From positions 53,813 to 117,812 of the forward strand of contig JAJYJK010000004.1 of NCBI GenBank assembly GCA_021789555.1: 64,000 nucleotides of DNA, written 5' to 3'. The stretch is from Nitrospirota bacterium (GTDB lineage: Bacteria > Nitrospirota > Thermodesulfovibrionia > Thermodesulfovibrionales > JdFR-88). Position 1 is the stretch's first letter. Each line of letters opens with the position of its first letter. The notes below the pieces were generated by a model. It was given only the letters and a program-made list of their open reading frames with translations. It did not search any database and was not told the DNA's origin. Made by a program: the position numbers and the translations under genes. Below, in pieces: positions 51,759 to 61,673 of this stretch.

Positions 51759-53402
51759 TTACTTGGCCCGCCCGGCGTCTTGTTTTTTCAGTTCTTCTTC
51801 CGCCATGCCCAGGTTGCGGCCCGCCTGGGCGTATCCGGGGTATATCCGGAGCGCGGTCTGGAATTCACCGATCGCCTCCCGGTAACGGCCCATCTTCCCG
51901 TACACCGCGCCCAGGTTGTTATGCGCCACCGCACTGTCGGGTTTCAGGTCCACCGCGATTGTGAGCTCCCGCACCGCGTCATTCAGCCGTCCAAGCTGCG
52001 TAAACGCCATGCCCAGGTCATCATGCGCCTCTGAATAATAGGGGTTGATGCTTATGGCGGTCTCGAACTCCCCTATCGCGCGCGGCAACTTCCCGATCTT
52101 CAGGTAGGCCGTGCCGAGGTTATTATAGGCGTCCACGTTTCCGGGGTCCGCCCGGACCATGCTCTGGTAGAGGTCAAGATTGTCCCACCAGACAAAATTC
52201 CTCTCGAAGGTCCTCACCTCGAAGGAAACGGCTATAAGTATTATGAGGGCGACCCCGGCCGGCGGGACCTTCCTGTATGCCTGCCGGAGCGCGTAGCCGG
52301 CCATGAGGGCAAATCCCGCCGCCGGAAGATAATAGAACCTCTCGGCCACCGGGGCGCTCGGTATCGGGATGATGTCCGACACCGGCAGGACCATCCACAA
52401 AAACCAGAGGGCCCCCGCCCGCAGCGGAGCGGGTGTCTTTTTCCTCACCGCAAGGAAGATGAGCATGGCCAGCCATAAAACCGAGAGCAGGGATTTCAGC
52501 CAGCTAAAGGGCGCCATCGACTGGTTTGTATAGAGGGCGTTGAGATTGAAAGGAAAGACCATGAGCCTCGCGCCCTCAAAAACCACATTCGAAATGAATA
52601 CAAGCCTGCCTGCCGAAAACCGGATGCCCTCCCCCGAGGCGTACATGCCGAGCGCCGCCCGTCTCAAGACCATATACCCCGCAGCCGCCGCGAAAAAAGC
52701 CGGCAGTGTCATCCACCATTTTTTTACAGGCCGCCATTTTTGGGCCCCCGCAAAATTTTCACCGGGCAGCAGGAGCGCCAGGCAGAGGAGGAAAAAGGGC
52801 AGCGCCACCGTCTGCTCCTTGCTCAAGAGGGAAAGAAAAAACAACCCCGCCGCGGCAAGGACAAAGACCCGCTTGGGGCCTCCTTTTTTGAGGACAAGCA
52901 GAGACCCGAAGACAAACGCCGCGTTTAACAGCGTGTTTCTCGCGGAGATAAAATCGACCGCCTCCGCGTTTACCGGGTAGAGCGCAAAGAGCAGGGCCGA
53001 TATGAAGGCAAGCGCGCCGTCCCCGAAAACCTCCGCCACAAGCAGGTAGAAGACAAGGACGCAGACGGCGTGCAGGAGCAGGTTTTCAAGATGATACCAG
53101 AACGGGTTTTGCCCCCAGAGATGATAGTCCATCATGAAGGTAAGAATGCTCAGCGGCCTGTAATACGGGGTCTTGACGGCCTGGGCATTGTCGGCCGTTT
53201 TAAGGATGGCGAGCGCGTTGCCCGGGTCGCTGAAGAACTGGCCCTTCTCCACTATCAGGTAATGGTCGTCCCATACGAAACCGGCGGACAGGCTGTTCCA
53301 GTACGCCGCGACAACGGCGAGGAGCAGCAAAAGGACGGCGAGCCTCCGGTTTAAGGCCAGGCCAAACAGCCGCACATCCCCATTGCCGCTTTTATTTTCC
53401 AT
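51759..53402 (-). CDS. TMTC-like GT-C/TPR membrane protein, paralogue A
   Basis: A 547-residue protein. About 10-12 membrane segments fill residues 20-390; about four TPRs follow (VDAYNNLGTAYLKIGKLPRA and on). Conserved in all five paralogues: an Asp-Asp in the first exported loop (GFVWDDHYLI), YYRPL, WYHLENLLLHA, YPVNAEAVDFISARNTLL, LSKE, PVAER and RTFERN. This matches the layout of eukaryotic TMTC O-mannosyltransferases and related GT-C enzymes, where acidic residues in the first loop are catalytic. The role as a lipid-linked-sugar-using transferase is inferred. It is the last gene of the operon and overlaps paralogue B by 11 bases. Confidence 0.75.
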   Translation of the reverse strand: MENKSGNGDVRLFGLALNRRLAVLLLLLAVVAAYWNSLSAGFVWDDHYLIVEKGQFFSDPGNALAILKTADNAQAVKTPYYRPLSILTFMMDYHLWGQNPFWYHLENLLLHAVCVLVFYLLVAEVFGDGALAFISALLFALYPVNAEAVDFISARNTLLNAAFVFGSLLVLKKGGPKRVFVLAAAGLFFLSLLSKEQTVALPFFLLCLALLLPGENFAGAQKWRPVKKWWMTLPAFFAAAAGYMVLRRAALGMYASGEGIRFSAGRLVFISNVVFEGARLMVFPFNLNALYTNQSMAPFSWLKSLLSVLWLAMLIFLAVRKKTPAPLRAGALWFLWMVLPVSDIIPIPSAPVAERFYYLPAAGFALMAGYALRQAYRKVPPAGVALIILIAVSFEVRTFERNFVWWDNLDLYQSMVRADPGNVDAYNNLGTAYLKIGKLPRAIGEFETAISINPYYSEAHDDLGMAFTQLGRLNDAVRELTIAVDLKPDSAVAHNNLGAVYGKMGRYREAIGEFQTALRIYPGYAQAGRNLGMAEEELKKQDAGRAK

Positions 53403-55215
53403 GGTCCGTTTCTTTCGGGATATTTTCGGGGTTTGAGATCAGGGCCAGATATCTGGCGGCTGTCTGATTGGCGGGGTCGAGGCGAAGGACGCCCAGGAAC
53501 TCCTCTCTCGCCTCCTCAAGATTGCCCAGCCTCGCGCTGATTACTCCTGCATTGATGCGCGCCTCAATGAAACCGGGGTCCAGCCGGAAGGCCATTTTAA
53601 ATTCGTGGAGCGCCCCTTGCGGATTTCCGGAAGCCGCATAGGCCTGGCCAAGCCAGGCGTGAACGTCCGGACTGTCCGGCGTCAGCTTTCCGGATGTCTC
53701 AAGCTCCCGCACCGCATCCCGCAGACGGCCTTCATGCAGATATATTATCCCGAGGTTTTCGTGGGCATCGGCATATCCGGGGCTGATGCCGATGGCCATT
53801 TGGATCTCCCTCATGGCGTCTTCCATACGCCCCAGTTTCCGGTAGACGACGCCCAGGTTAAAATGGGCCCTGGCAAAACCAGGCTGCAGGACAACCGCTG
53901 CCTGAAAGGCCTTCGCCGCGTCATCGAGGCTGCCTTGTTTTTCCAGGACATAGCCGAGATTATTATAAGCGATCTGGTTTTTCGGGTCCGAGCGGAGCAC
54001 GCTTTGATAGAGGCCCAAATCGCTCCTCCAGACCCGGTTTCTCTCGAATGTCCTTACACCCAGGACAAGGACAAGCGCCATGGCCGCGACCACTCCGGAG
54101 CCGGCCCGCTTTTTATTCAAAACCGCCAAAAGATAGCCGAGGACAGCGACAAAACCGAAAAGAAACGTGTATTGATACCTTTCAGCCACCGGGGTGCTGG
54201 GTATCCTGACAATGTTCGATACGGGCAGTAGCCCCCACAAAATCCACTGCGCTCCGGCGCGCACCGGCTCCGGGGTCCTTTTAACAACGGCCAGCAAGAC
54301 AAGAGACAAAACGCCCAGGATTGAAAATAAGGCCTTTGGCGCGGTAAAAGGCAGGGTCCCCGTCAAATATATGGCGTTAAGCTTGAAGGGGTACAGCATG
54401 AGCCGGAATTCTTCAAAAAGGGAAGACGAAACAAGCTTCAGATTATCGATTGAAAAGACAATGCCCTGTCTCGAGGTGAAAGCGCCGATTACCATATATC
54501 TCAAGACAAAATACAGGGCCGTCGTCATGAAAAAAACGGCAAGCGCGGCTTTCCCCGTTTCATGCGTCTTTTCCCTTGTGGTCAGAGTGTAGGAGAGGAG
54601 GAAAAAGGGCAGGACTATGGCGGGCTCCTTGCTCATAAGGGCGAGAAAGTAAGATATAACGGACATGCCAGTCCATTTAAACCCTCTTTCCCTCAGGAAT
54701 AAAAGTGAGGAGATCAAAAACAACGCGCATAAAAGGCTGTTTCTGGCCGAGATGAAATCGACCGCCTCCGCGTTTACGGGGTATACGGCAAACAGCAAGG
54801 CCGCGAAAAAGGCAAGCGCGCCGTCCTTGAATTCCGCGAGCAAAAGCAGATAGAAAAGCGAGACGACGCACGCGTGCAGGAGCACAGCTTCCAGGTGGTA
54901 TCCGAAAGGTCTCGGTCCCCACAAATAGTGGTCGAGCAAGTATGACATCGCACCTAAAGGCCGGTAATAGGGGTTTGAATTGCCGATTTCGGCCCCGGTG
55001 TTATCGGGCGAGGTCAAAATGGAGGGGATGTTCCTCAAATCGGAGAAAAACCCCTGCCTGGAAACTACAAGGTAATGGTCATCAAAGACGAAACCGGAGT
55101 GGAGACTGTTGCCGTACGTGGCGGCCACCACAATGGCCAATAGCGCTATGGAAAGCCTCTTGTTTGCAAACAGGCCCCTGGCTCCCGGGGCCTTGCCCGG
55201 AGACTCTATAGACAT
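53392..55215 (-). CDS. TMTC-like GT-C/TPR membrane protein, paralogue B
   Basis: A 607-residue paralogue. The first loop reads GFVFDDHYLVVSRQ, then YYRPLGAMSYLLDHYLWG, YPVNAEAVDFISARN, LMSKEPAIVLPFFLL, and PVAERYQYTFLFG. About five TPRs occupy the C-terminal 200 residues (QIAYNNLGYVLEKQGSLDDA and on). Some codon use is slightly AT-richer than in the other copies. It overlaps paralogue A and sits 24 bases downstream of paralogue C. Confidence 0.75.
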   Translation of the reverse strand: MSIESPGKAPGARGLFANKRLSIALLAIVVAATYGNSLHSGFVFDDHYLVVSRQGFFSDLRNIPSILTSPDNTGAEIGNSNPYYRPLGAMSYLLDHYLWGPRPFGYHLEAVLLHACVVSLFYLLLLAEFKDGALAFFAALLFAVYPVNAEAVDFISARNSLLCALFLISSLLFLRERGFKWTGMSVISYFLALMSKEPAIVLPFFLLSYTLTTREKTHETGKAALAVFFMTTALYFVLRYMVIGAFTSRQGIVFSIDNLKLVSSSLFEEFRLMLYPFKLNAIYLTGTLPFTAPKALFSILGVLSLVLLAVVKRTPEPVRAGAQWILWGLLPVSNIVRIPSTPVAERYQYTFLFGFVAVLGYLLAVLNKKRAGSGVVAAMALVLVLGVRTFERNRVWRSDLGLYQSVLRSDPKNQIAYNNLGYVLEKQGSLDDAAKAFQAAVVLQPGFARAHFNLGVVYRKLGRMEDAMREIQMAIGISPGYADAHENLGIIYLHEGRLRDAVRELETSGKLTPDSPDVHAWLGQAYAASGNPQGALHEFKMAFRLDPGFIEARINAGVISARLGNLEEAREEFLGVLRLDPANQTAARYLALISNPENIPKETDHGK

Positions 55216-55239
55216 GGCGCTCCCAAAAAAATATATCCC

Positions 55240-57030
55240 CTAATTGCCCCCGGGGGTGGGACTTCCGCCCGCCGGTTTTACCAGCGGCAGGTCCCTGGCC
55301 GCAATGGCGTTTCCGGGGTCGATGGACAAAACGGTCTCGAACTCCCGCCTGGCGTCCGCGTAGCGGCCCTGCCTGAAGTAGATCACCCCCAGGTCGTTAT
55401 GGGCAGTGACGTTGCCGGGGTCCAGGGCGAGGACTTTTACAAATTCCCGCGATGCCTCTTCAGTGAGGCCCTGCCGCAAACGGGTTATCGCCAGGTTCAG
55501 GTGCGCGTCGGACCTCTGCGGGTTTAATTCCACCGCCCCGCGGAATTCGCGGGCGGCGTCCTCAAGCCTGTCCAGCCCGGCCAGCGCCACCCCCAGGTGT
55601 ATGCGGGCCGTGTAGAAATCCGAATCGAACGAGACGGCGGCCCGGAACTCCCGCACCGCCCCTTCGAGGTCGCCCGTCTTCATATATGCAAGCCCAAGGC
55701 CGTCGCTGGCCTCCGGATAATCGGGCTGACGCGCGAGGGCCGCCTGGAACTGCCCGGCCGACTCGTCAAACCTGCCTGCGTCATATAAAGAGCGCGCCAG
55801 GTAGTAATGCGCGGTGGGGTTTCCGGGGTCCGACCGGACCATGCTCCGATAGATGCTGAGATTACCGCGCCAGTCAAAATTCCTCTGGAATGTCCTAGCC
55901 CCCAGGATGATGACAAGCAGGGCCAGCAACAACATCGCAGGCAGCGCCCTTCTCCTGTACAGCGCGGCAATTGCGTAGCCAAGGATGAGGACAAACCCAA
56001 ACAGTATCGTGTACTGATATCTTTCCGCCACCGGGGCGCTCGGTATCATGACTATGTTGGAGACGGGCAGCAGCCCCCACACTATCCACTGGGCCCCGGC
56101 GCGCACCGGTCCGCTCGTCCCCCGTCCGATAGAAAGATAAAGAAGCGCCGCGAGGCCGGAGACGGCAATCACCGCCCTCAAGGGAGTGAAGAACACATCG
56201 AGCATCGAATAATAGGCGTTCAGGCTGAACGGCCAGAGCATCATGTGGAAATTCTCGAAGAGGACCGCCGACATGAATTTCAGCCTCTCGACCGAAAACT
56301 CAAGGCTCTGGTTGGACGCAAAAACGCCGAGTACCGCCTGCCGGATAAGAAAATAAACGGCGGTTATCACGAAAAAACCGGCGAACGTCTTCCACCCTAC
56401 CCTGAATCTTTTTTCATCCCTTGCGAAAAGGGTGAAGGTCAGGAGAAAAAACGGCTCCACCACGGCCGGCTCCTTGCTGAGGAGGGCCAGGAAATATGCG
56501 GCAAATGAAAGCGCGGTCCATTTCGCCCCCTTCCTTGAAAGCGCAAGCAGCGAGGCCATAAGAAACAGGGCGCAAAGGAGGGTGTTTCTTGCCGAGATGA
56601 AATTCACGGCCTCCGCGCAGACCGGATAGACCGCAAACAGCAGGGCGGAAAAAAAGGCCATCAGTTCGTCCTCGAAGACGCGGGCCACAAGAAGGTAAAA
56701 AAACACTACCACGAGCGCGTGCAGCAGGACGTCTTCCAGGTGGTACCATAGGGGGTTTAGGCCCCAGAGGTAATGGTCCAGCATGTAGGTAAGCGTGTTT
56801 AACGGGCGGTAGTAAGGGGTCGCCTCATTATTGGTGGTGTCCCGCTGGGCAAACGCCGAAAACGTGTTTTCCGGATGGCTGAAAAAAGCGCTCTTGTTTA
56901 TTACCGTGTCCCGGTCATCGAGGACAAAGCCGGAAATCAGGCTGTTGGAATAGACGATGCCGACGGCAATCAGCAGGGCCGCGATGGCGATCTTTTTGTT
57001 CAGTATGGCGCTTTTTATCCAATCGATCAT
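55240..57030 (-). CDS. TMTC-like GT-C/TPR membrane protein, paralogue C
   Basis: A 596-residue paralogue. Motifs: GFVLDDRDTVINKSA, YYRPLNTLTYMLDHYLWGLN, YPVCAEAVNFISARN (Cys for Asn and Asn for Asp against the other copies), LLSKEPAVVEPFFLL, PVAERYQYTILFG, RTFQRNFDWRGN. About six TPRs follow from residue 390. The divergent first loop (DDRD) suggests that the copies are not functionally identical. Confidence 0.75.
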   Translation of the reverse strand: MIDWIKSAILNKKIAIAALLIAVGIVYSNSLISGFVLDDRDTVINKSAFFSHPENTFSAFAQRDTTNNEATPYYRPLNTLTYMLDHYLWGLNPLWYHLEDVLLHALVVVFFYLLVARVFEDELMAFFSALLFAVYPVCAEAVNFISARNTLLCALFLMASLLALSRKGAKWTALSFAAYFLALLSKEPAVVEPFFLLTFTLFARDEKRFRVGWKTFAGFFVITAVYFLIRQAVLGVFASNQSLEFSVERLKFMSAVLFENFHMMLWPFSLNAYYSMLDVFFTPLRAVIAVSGLAALLYLSIGRGTSGPVRAGAQWIVWGLLPVSNIVMIPSAPVAERYQYTILFGFVLILGYAIAALYRRRALPAMLLLALLVIILGARTFQRNFDWRGNLSIYRSMVRSDPGNPTAHYYLARSLYDAGRFDESAGQFQAALARQPDYPEASDGLGLAYMKTGDLEGAVREFRAAVSFDSDFYTARIHLGVALAGLDRLEDAAREFRGAVELNPQRSDAHLNLAITRLRQGLTEEASREFVKVLALDPGNVTAHNDLGVIYFRQGRYADARREFETVLSIDPGNAIAARDLPLVKPAGGSPTPGGN

Positions 57031-57050
57031 ATTGATCCTGCCGTTTGGTC

Positions 57051-58790
57051 CTACCGGCCTTGCAGCATCTGTTCGGCCCGCTCCAGGTTCCTCATCGCAA
57101 GCCCAAACCCTGGCCCGGCGGCCAGGACGGCCTTTTGAAACTCCTTCACCGCGTCTTTGATGTCCCCCTCGGTCTCATAGGCCAGCCCGAGGTTATTGAG
57201 CGCCACGGCGTTGCCGGGATTCAGATTGACCGCTGTCTGAAACTCCGCCATCGCATCCTTCATTCGTCCCATATTTGCGTAAACCCTGCCGATGTCGTCA
57301 TGCGCCTCGGAAGACCCCGAGGGGTCCAACTTTATCGCGGAGCCGAATTCGGCGAGGGCCCATTCGTACATCCCGTCCTTCGCATATGCCACGCCCAGGT
57401 TCACGTGTATCCTGGCAAGGCCCGGTGCGAGGACGGCCGCCGTCCGGAGCTGCCCTATCGCCGCCGGCAGATTATTGGCGTCCATATAGGCCGAGCCCAG
57501 GTTATAGTGCGCCTTGGCGTTCGAGGGGTCCGAGCGGACCATGCTGCTATACAGGCTTACATTATCGCTCCAGATAAAATTCCTCTCGAAAGTCCTTGCC
57601 CCTAGGACAAGCGCCAGGGCCGCGAAGGCGGCCAGGGCGGCGCAGGGCCTTTTTTTGCGCCAGGCCGCAAGCCCCCAGGCAATCATCAACACGAACCCGG
57701 CGGTAACCGGGTAGAGGTACCTGTCCGCAACGGGAGAGCTTGGTATCATTACTATGCCGGATATCGGCGCAAGCCCCCACAAGACCCAGAGGGCGCCCGC
57801 CCTGACCGGCTCCGGCCCCTTCCTCCGGAGGGCGAGATAAACAAGCAGGGCAAGACCGCAGAGCGCGGCGGCGGCCTTCAAAATGCCGAAGGGAACCGCC
57901 TCCGAGGTATAGTCCGCATTGAGCTTAAACGGCAGGACGATGAGCTTGAAATCCTCAAAGAGGACCGCGCAGACATGCCTGAATATGTCCGCGGAAAGGG
58001 ATATCCCCCCCTCCGAGACAAACGCCCCCAGCGCGGCATGCCTCAGCAGGAAATAGCCGCCCCCGGCAAGGAGAAACCCGGCAAGCACCTTCCAGTCCGT
58101 CTTCAGCGCTTTGTCCTTCGTCAGCAAGCCAAAAGAGAGCAGGAAAAACGGCAGCGCCACCGCCTGCTCCTTGCTCAGGAAGGCAAGGAAAAAGGCGGCG
58201 ACCGAAATTATCGCCCCCGCCAGCTTTACCCCGCCTTTTTCGGATGACCCGCCTTTTTCGGATGAGCGCGCGAGGAAATAAAGCGACACCAGAACAAGGA
58301 GGAAACAAAGGAGGATGTTCCTCGCCGATATCAGGTCGACCGGCTCGGCATTAAGGGGGTAGACCGCCCATATCGCCGCCGCGAAAAACGCGAGCATCTC
58401 TTCCCCAAAAACAAGCCGGATGAGCAGATAGAGGACAAGGACCGCCGCGGCATGCAGCAGCAGGTTTTCAAGATGGTACCAAAACGGGTTTAATCCCCAC
58501 AGGCGGGCGTCAAGCATATAGGTGAGCGTGTTCAAGGGCCGGTAATAGGGGAAAGTCTCGGCGAAGGGATTTTGAAGCCTGTAGTACGCGCTCGATGCGT
58601 CAAGGGGCTGATCGGGCATTACAAAAATTTTCAGGGCGTTTGCCGGGTTTTGAAAAAACGCGGCCTTCTGCACGATGAGGTATTTATCGTCCCAGACGAA
58701 GCCGGCAAAGAGCCCCCTGCCGTAGACGGCCGCCACCAGCAGCAAAAGGAACACAATTTTTTTAATGTTTGCGCTCCTATCCGCCGCCAT
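57051..58790 (-). CDS. TMTC-like GT-C/TPR membrane protein, paralogue D
   Basis: A 579-residue paralogue. Motifs: GFVWDDKYLIVQKAAFF, YYRPLNTLTYMLDARLWG, YPLNAEPVDLISARN, LSKEQAVALPFFLL, PVADRYLYPV (Asp for Glu), RTFERNFIWSDN. TPRs start near residue 390 (AKAHYNLGSAYMDANNLPAA). The DD in the first loop and the Arg of ISARN are kept. It overlaps paralogue E by 14 bases. Confidence 0.75.
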   Translation of the reverse strand: MAADRSANIKKIVFLLLLVAAVYGRGLFAGFVWDDKYLIVQKAAFFQNPANALKIFVMPDQPLDASSAYYRLQNPFAETFPYYRPLNTLTYMLDARLWGLNPFWYHLENLLLHAAAVLVLYLLIRLVFGEEMLAFFAAAIWAVYPLNAEPVDLISARNILLCFLLVLVSLYFLARSSEKGGSSEKGGVKLAGAIISVAAFFLAFLSKEQAVALPFFLLSFGLLTKDKALKTDWKVLAGFLLAGGGYFLLRHAALGAFVSEGGISLSADIFRHVCAVLFEDFKLIVLPFKLNADYTSEAVPFGILKAAAALCGLALLVYLALRRKGPEPVRAGALWVLWGLAPISGIVMIPSSPVADRYLYPVTAGFVLMIAWGLAAWRKKRPCAALAAFAALALVLGARTFERNFIWSDNVSLYSSMVRSDPSNAKAHYNLGSAYMDANNLPAAIGQLRTAAVLAPGLARIHVNLGVAYAKDGMYEWALAEFGSAIKLDPSGSSEAHDDIGRVYANMGRMKDAMAEFQTAVNLNPGNAVALNNLGLAYETEGDIKDAVKEFQKAVLAAGPGFGLAMRNLERAEQMLQGR

Positions 58791-60693
58791 TTTCAGCCCC
58801 CATGGAGTCTAAATGGTTGCGGGCGGGGGCGTTCCCGGGGGCCAGCCTCAGGACTTCCCGGAATTCACGGGCGGCATCCTGCATGCGGCCTTCTTTCTCA
58901 TAACCGATGCCCAGGAAAAGATGCGCCTCCACCAGACCCGGGTCCTGCCTTTCGGCGCGTCCGAACTCCACCATCGCCTCATCCAGGCGGCCCATCTCCG
59001 CATAGGCCACCCCAAGGTTCATTCGCGCGTAATTGTAAAGCGGGTCCAGTTTCAGGGCCGCCTCGAACTCTCGTGAGGCCCCATTCAGGTCGCCGCGCCC
59101 CGCATATATGAGCCCCAGGTTTACATAGGCCTTCGTGTAGTTGGGGTTTAGCTTTATTACCGTTTTAAATTCCTTCTCGGCTTCTTCCATCATGTTTCTT
59201 TTTACATAGGCGATGCCCAGGTTCAAATGGGCCTCAGCCAGTTCCGGGTCCACTCTCACGGCAGTTAGAAATTCTTTCAAGGCGTCATCGGAGCGCCCTT
59301 CATCTCCATAGACCATCCCGAGGTTGACATGCGCCCCCGCATAGTCGGGGTCAAGCGCGATGGCAGTCCTGCATTGCACGGCCGCTTCTTCAAACTGCTT
59401 GTTTTTTATGTAAGCCTGGCCCAGGTAGTCATGGGCCGCGGCGCTCGCCGGGTCCGACCGTACCATGCTCGAACAGAGGCTCATCGTGTCGCGCCAGACG
59501 AAATTCCGCTCGAAAGTCCTCGCCCCGAGGGCAAGCGAAAGCGCGGCCATTACGGTTATTCCCGCGGCGGCCTTCCTGCGGTGCAGCTTCACGATCAGAT
59601 AACCGAGGATGAGGACGAAACCCGGAATGATCGTGTACTGGTATCTCTCGGCCACCGGCGCGCTCGGTATCTTGACGATATTGGAGACCGGCAAAAGCCC
59701 CCAGAAAACCCACTGCGCCCCGGCGCGCACCGGCGCCGGAATAAATTTCTTCCCGGCAAGCGAAAGATAAAGCAGGAGTGAAAGGCCCGAAACGGCGCCC
59801 GCCGCCTTCATCAGGCCAAAAGACATCTCCCCGTCCGTATAGAGCGCGTTTAGCCTGAACGGAAACAGCATCAGCCTGAAATTCTCGAAATATACGGCCG
59901 CAATGAATTTTAATCTCGAAAGAGAAAACTCCATGCCCGCCTTGGAAGTAAACGCGCCAAGGACAATATGCCTCAGAAGAAAATAGACGCCGGTGATTGC
60001 GAAGAGGCCGATCAGGACGCTTTTATTTACCCGGAATTTCTCTTCCTCCGTTGTGAGCGTAAAGGAAAGCAGGAACAAGGGCGCCACCACCGCCGGCTCC
60101 TTGCTCATGAGGGCAAGGAAATAGGACAAAAGCGCCAGCAGGGACCATTTAAGCCCGCCTTTTTTGAGAAAAAGCCCGCTTTTTCCAAGGAAAAACAAAC
60201 TGGCAAACAGAAAAACGGCGCACAGCAGCGTGTTTCTTGCCGAGACGAAGTCCACCGCCTCCGCGTTGACCGGGTACAGGGCAAACAGAAGGGCCGAGAA
60301 AAAGGCCAGCCGCTTGTCTTCAAAAGCCATTGCCAGGAGAAGGTAAAAAAGCACGACGGCCGATGCGTGCAGCAGCAGGTTCTCCAGATGATACCAGAAC
60401 GGGTCGAGGCCCCAGAGATGGGAATCGAGCACATAGGTGAGCGTGTTCAAGGGCCGGTAATACGGGGTGGCCTCATTATGGCGGAAATCCGTATCGGGGG
60501 AGGCCAGCAGCACCAGGGCGTTTCGGGGCTGGCTGAAAAACGCCTGTTTTTGTACTATCAGGGTGTCGTCGTCCCAGACGAAGCCCGACCGAAGGCTGTT
60601 GCCGTAAACGGCCAGCACGACAAGAAAAAGGACCGCAACCGCTAAGCCGCTGGCGGATTTCCCGTTGGCCGGGCTGTTTGCCGGGTTTTTCAT
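58777..60693 (-). CDS. TMTC-like GT-C/TPR membrane protein, paralogue E
   Basis: A 638-residue paralogue, the longest. Motifs: GFVWDDDTLIVQKQAFF, YYRPLNTLTYVLDSHLWG, YPVNAEAVDFVSARN, LMSKEPAVVAPLFLL, PVAERYQYTIIPG, RTFERNFVWRDT. It has about seven TPRs, more than the others, which accounts for the greater length. It overlaps the methyltransferase gene by four bases and is the first of the five in transcription order. Confidence 0.75.
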   Translation of the reverse strand: MKNPANSPANGKSASGLAVAVLFLVVLAVYGNSLRSGFVWDDDTLIVQKQAFFSQPRNALVLLASPDTDFRHNEATPYYRPLNTLTYVLDSHLWGLDPFWYHLENLLLHASAVVLFYLLLAMAFEDKRLAFFSALLFALYPVNAEAVDFVSARNTLLCAVFLFASLFFLGKSGLFLKKGGLKWSLLALLSYFLALMSKEPAVVAPLFLLSFTLTTEEEKFRVNKSVLIGLFAITGVYFLLRHIVLGAFTSKAGMEFSLSRLKFIAAVYFENFRLMLFPFRLNALYTDGEMSFGLMKAAGAVSGLSLLLYLSLAGKKFIPAPVRAGAQWVFWGLLPVSNIVKIPSAPVAERYQYTIIPGFVLILGYLIVKLHRRKAAAGITVMAALSLALGARTFERNFVWRDTMSLCSSMVRSDPASAAAHDYLGQAYIKNKQFEEAAVQCRTAIALDPDYAGAHVNLGMVYGDEGRSDDALKEFLTAVRVDPELAEAHLNLGIAYVKRNMMEEAEKEFKTVIKLNPNYTKAYVNLGLIYAGRGDLNGASREFEAALKLDPLYNYARMNLGVAYAEMGRLDEAMVEFGRAERQDPGLVEAHLFLGIGYEKEGRMQDAAREFREVLRLAPGNAPARNHLDSMGAENGGG

Positions 60694-61673
60694 TTTTTCT
60701 CCGGCCCCGGCCCGCTCTCCAGCGGCTTTTCCGCCACCACCGTTATCACTCCTCCCATCCGCAAGACGGCTTCGATGACGGATAGAAAAAACGCCGCCGG
60801 GGCAAACGCCATCGCTGAAACAATGGCGCCGTATCTTTTCCCCTCCCCCCTCAGGGTGCTGAAAAGATCTGGGCCGCTTCCGGACATGAGCGCCCCGAAA
60901 CTGAGGATCATCCCGGAGACACCGTGCTCGGCGCTGAAATGCCTAAAACCCTCGACCGCAAAGCCGCTTTGCTTCAGGGCATGGGCAAGCGGGCCGGGGC
61001 TGAAATGATATAAATGTCTTGGCAAATCCAGGTGTATCCATCGCCTGCCGAACAACTTCGCCTGAAGGCTCCCGATGTTGGGAACGGAGATGACGAGCAG
61101 CCCCCCGGGTTTCAGTATCCTCCTGACCTCCTTAAGCGTCTGCACGGGGTCCCTGACATGCTCAAGGACATGCCAGATGGTGACGACGTCGAAAAACCCA
61201 CCGGGCAGGTCCAGCTCCATCAGGTCCCCCTCATAAACGGTGAACGGCGCGTCTCCGGTTTTCTGCCGGAAAGGGGTTTGCCCCGGCAACTCCGTGCCAT
61301 AGCACTCAAAACCCCGGGATTTCAGTTCCGCGAGCATGAGCCCCCTTCCGCACCCTATGTCCAGGACCCTGGGATTTCCATCGTTTTTTTTTACGGCCCC
61401 GTCTGTTTTTCGGCGGGGACCGAAAAGCCTGTCTATCATCCGCGCCCTTCGCACCCTGAAATACTTTACAAGGGTTTCAGCGCCGTATAAAAAACGCTTC
61501 CCCCCTTCCCGCCTGTATCCCTCGTAAAAGACCGACAGGTCCCCGGGGACCGGGTCCAGGAAAACGAGGCCGCAGTCCGTGCATTTCAGGAGCCGGCGGG
61601 CGCCGTCGATTTCACGGTATTCAGTCAGGTCTTGGCTGCGGCAGACAGGGCACGGGCGAGAAGAAGGGTTCAA
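60690..61673 (-). CDS. Class I SAM-dependent methyltransferase with N-terminal zinc ribbon
   Basis: A 327-residue protein. The N-terminus has Cys pairs CPVC and CTDC in a zinc-ribbon arrangement, as seen in methyltransferases of surface-glycan loci. The SAM motif is VLDIGCGRGLMLAELKSRG, followed by FDVVTIWHVLEHVRDPVQTL and the ISVPNIGSLQAKLFG region. Near the C-terminus is a hydrophobic stretch (SAMAFAPAAFFLSVIEAV). It lies between the GT2 and the five TMTC-like genes, with four-base overlaps, so it is part of the same pathway. The substrate is unknown, probably a sugar or lipid-linked intermediate. Confidence 0.88.
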   Translation of the reverse strand: MNPSSRPCPVCRSQDLTEYREIDGARRLLKCTDCGLVFLDPVPGDLSVFYEGYRREGGKRFLYGAETLVKYFRVRRARMIDRLFGPRRKTDGAVKKNDGNPRVLDIGCGRGLMLAELKSRGFECYGTELPGQTPFRQKTGDAPFTVYEGDLMELDLPGGFFDVVTIWHVLEHVRDPVQTLKEVRRILKPGGLLVISVPNIGSLQAKLFGRRWIHLDLPRHLYHFSPGPLAHALKQSGFAVEGFRHFSAEHGVSGMILSFGALMSGSGPDLFSTLRGEGKRYGAIVSAMAFAPAAFFLSVIEAVLRMGGVITVVAEKPLESGPGPEKK

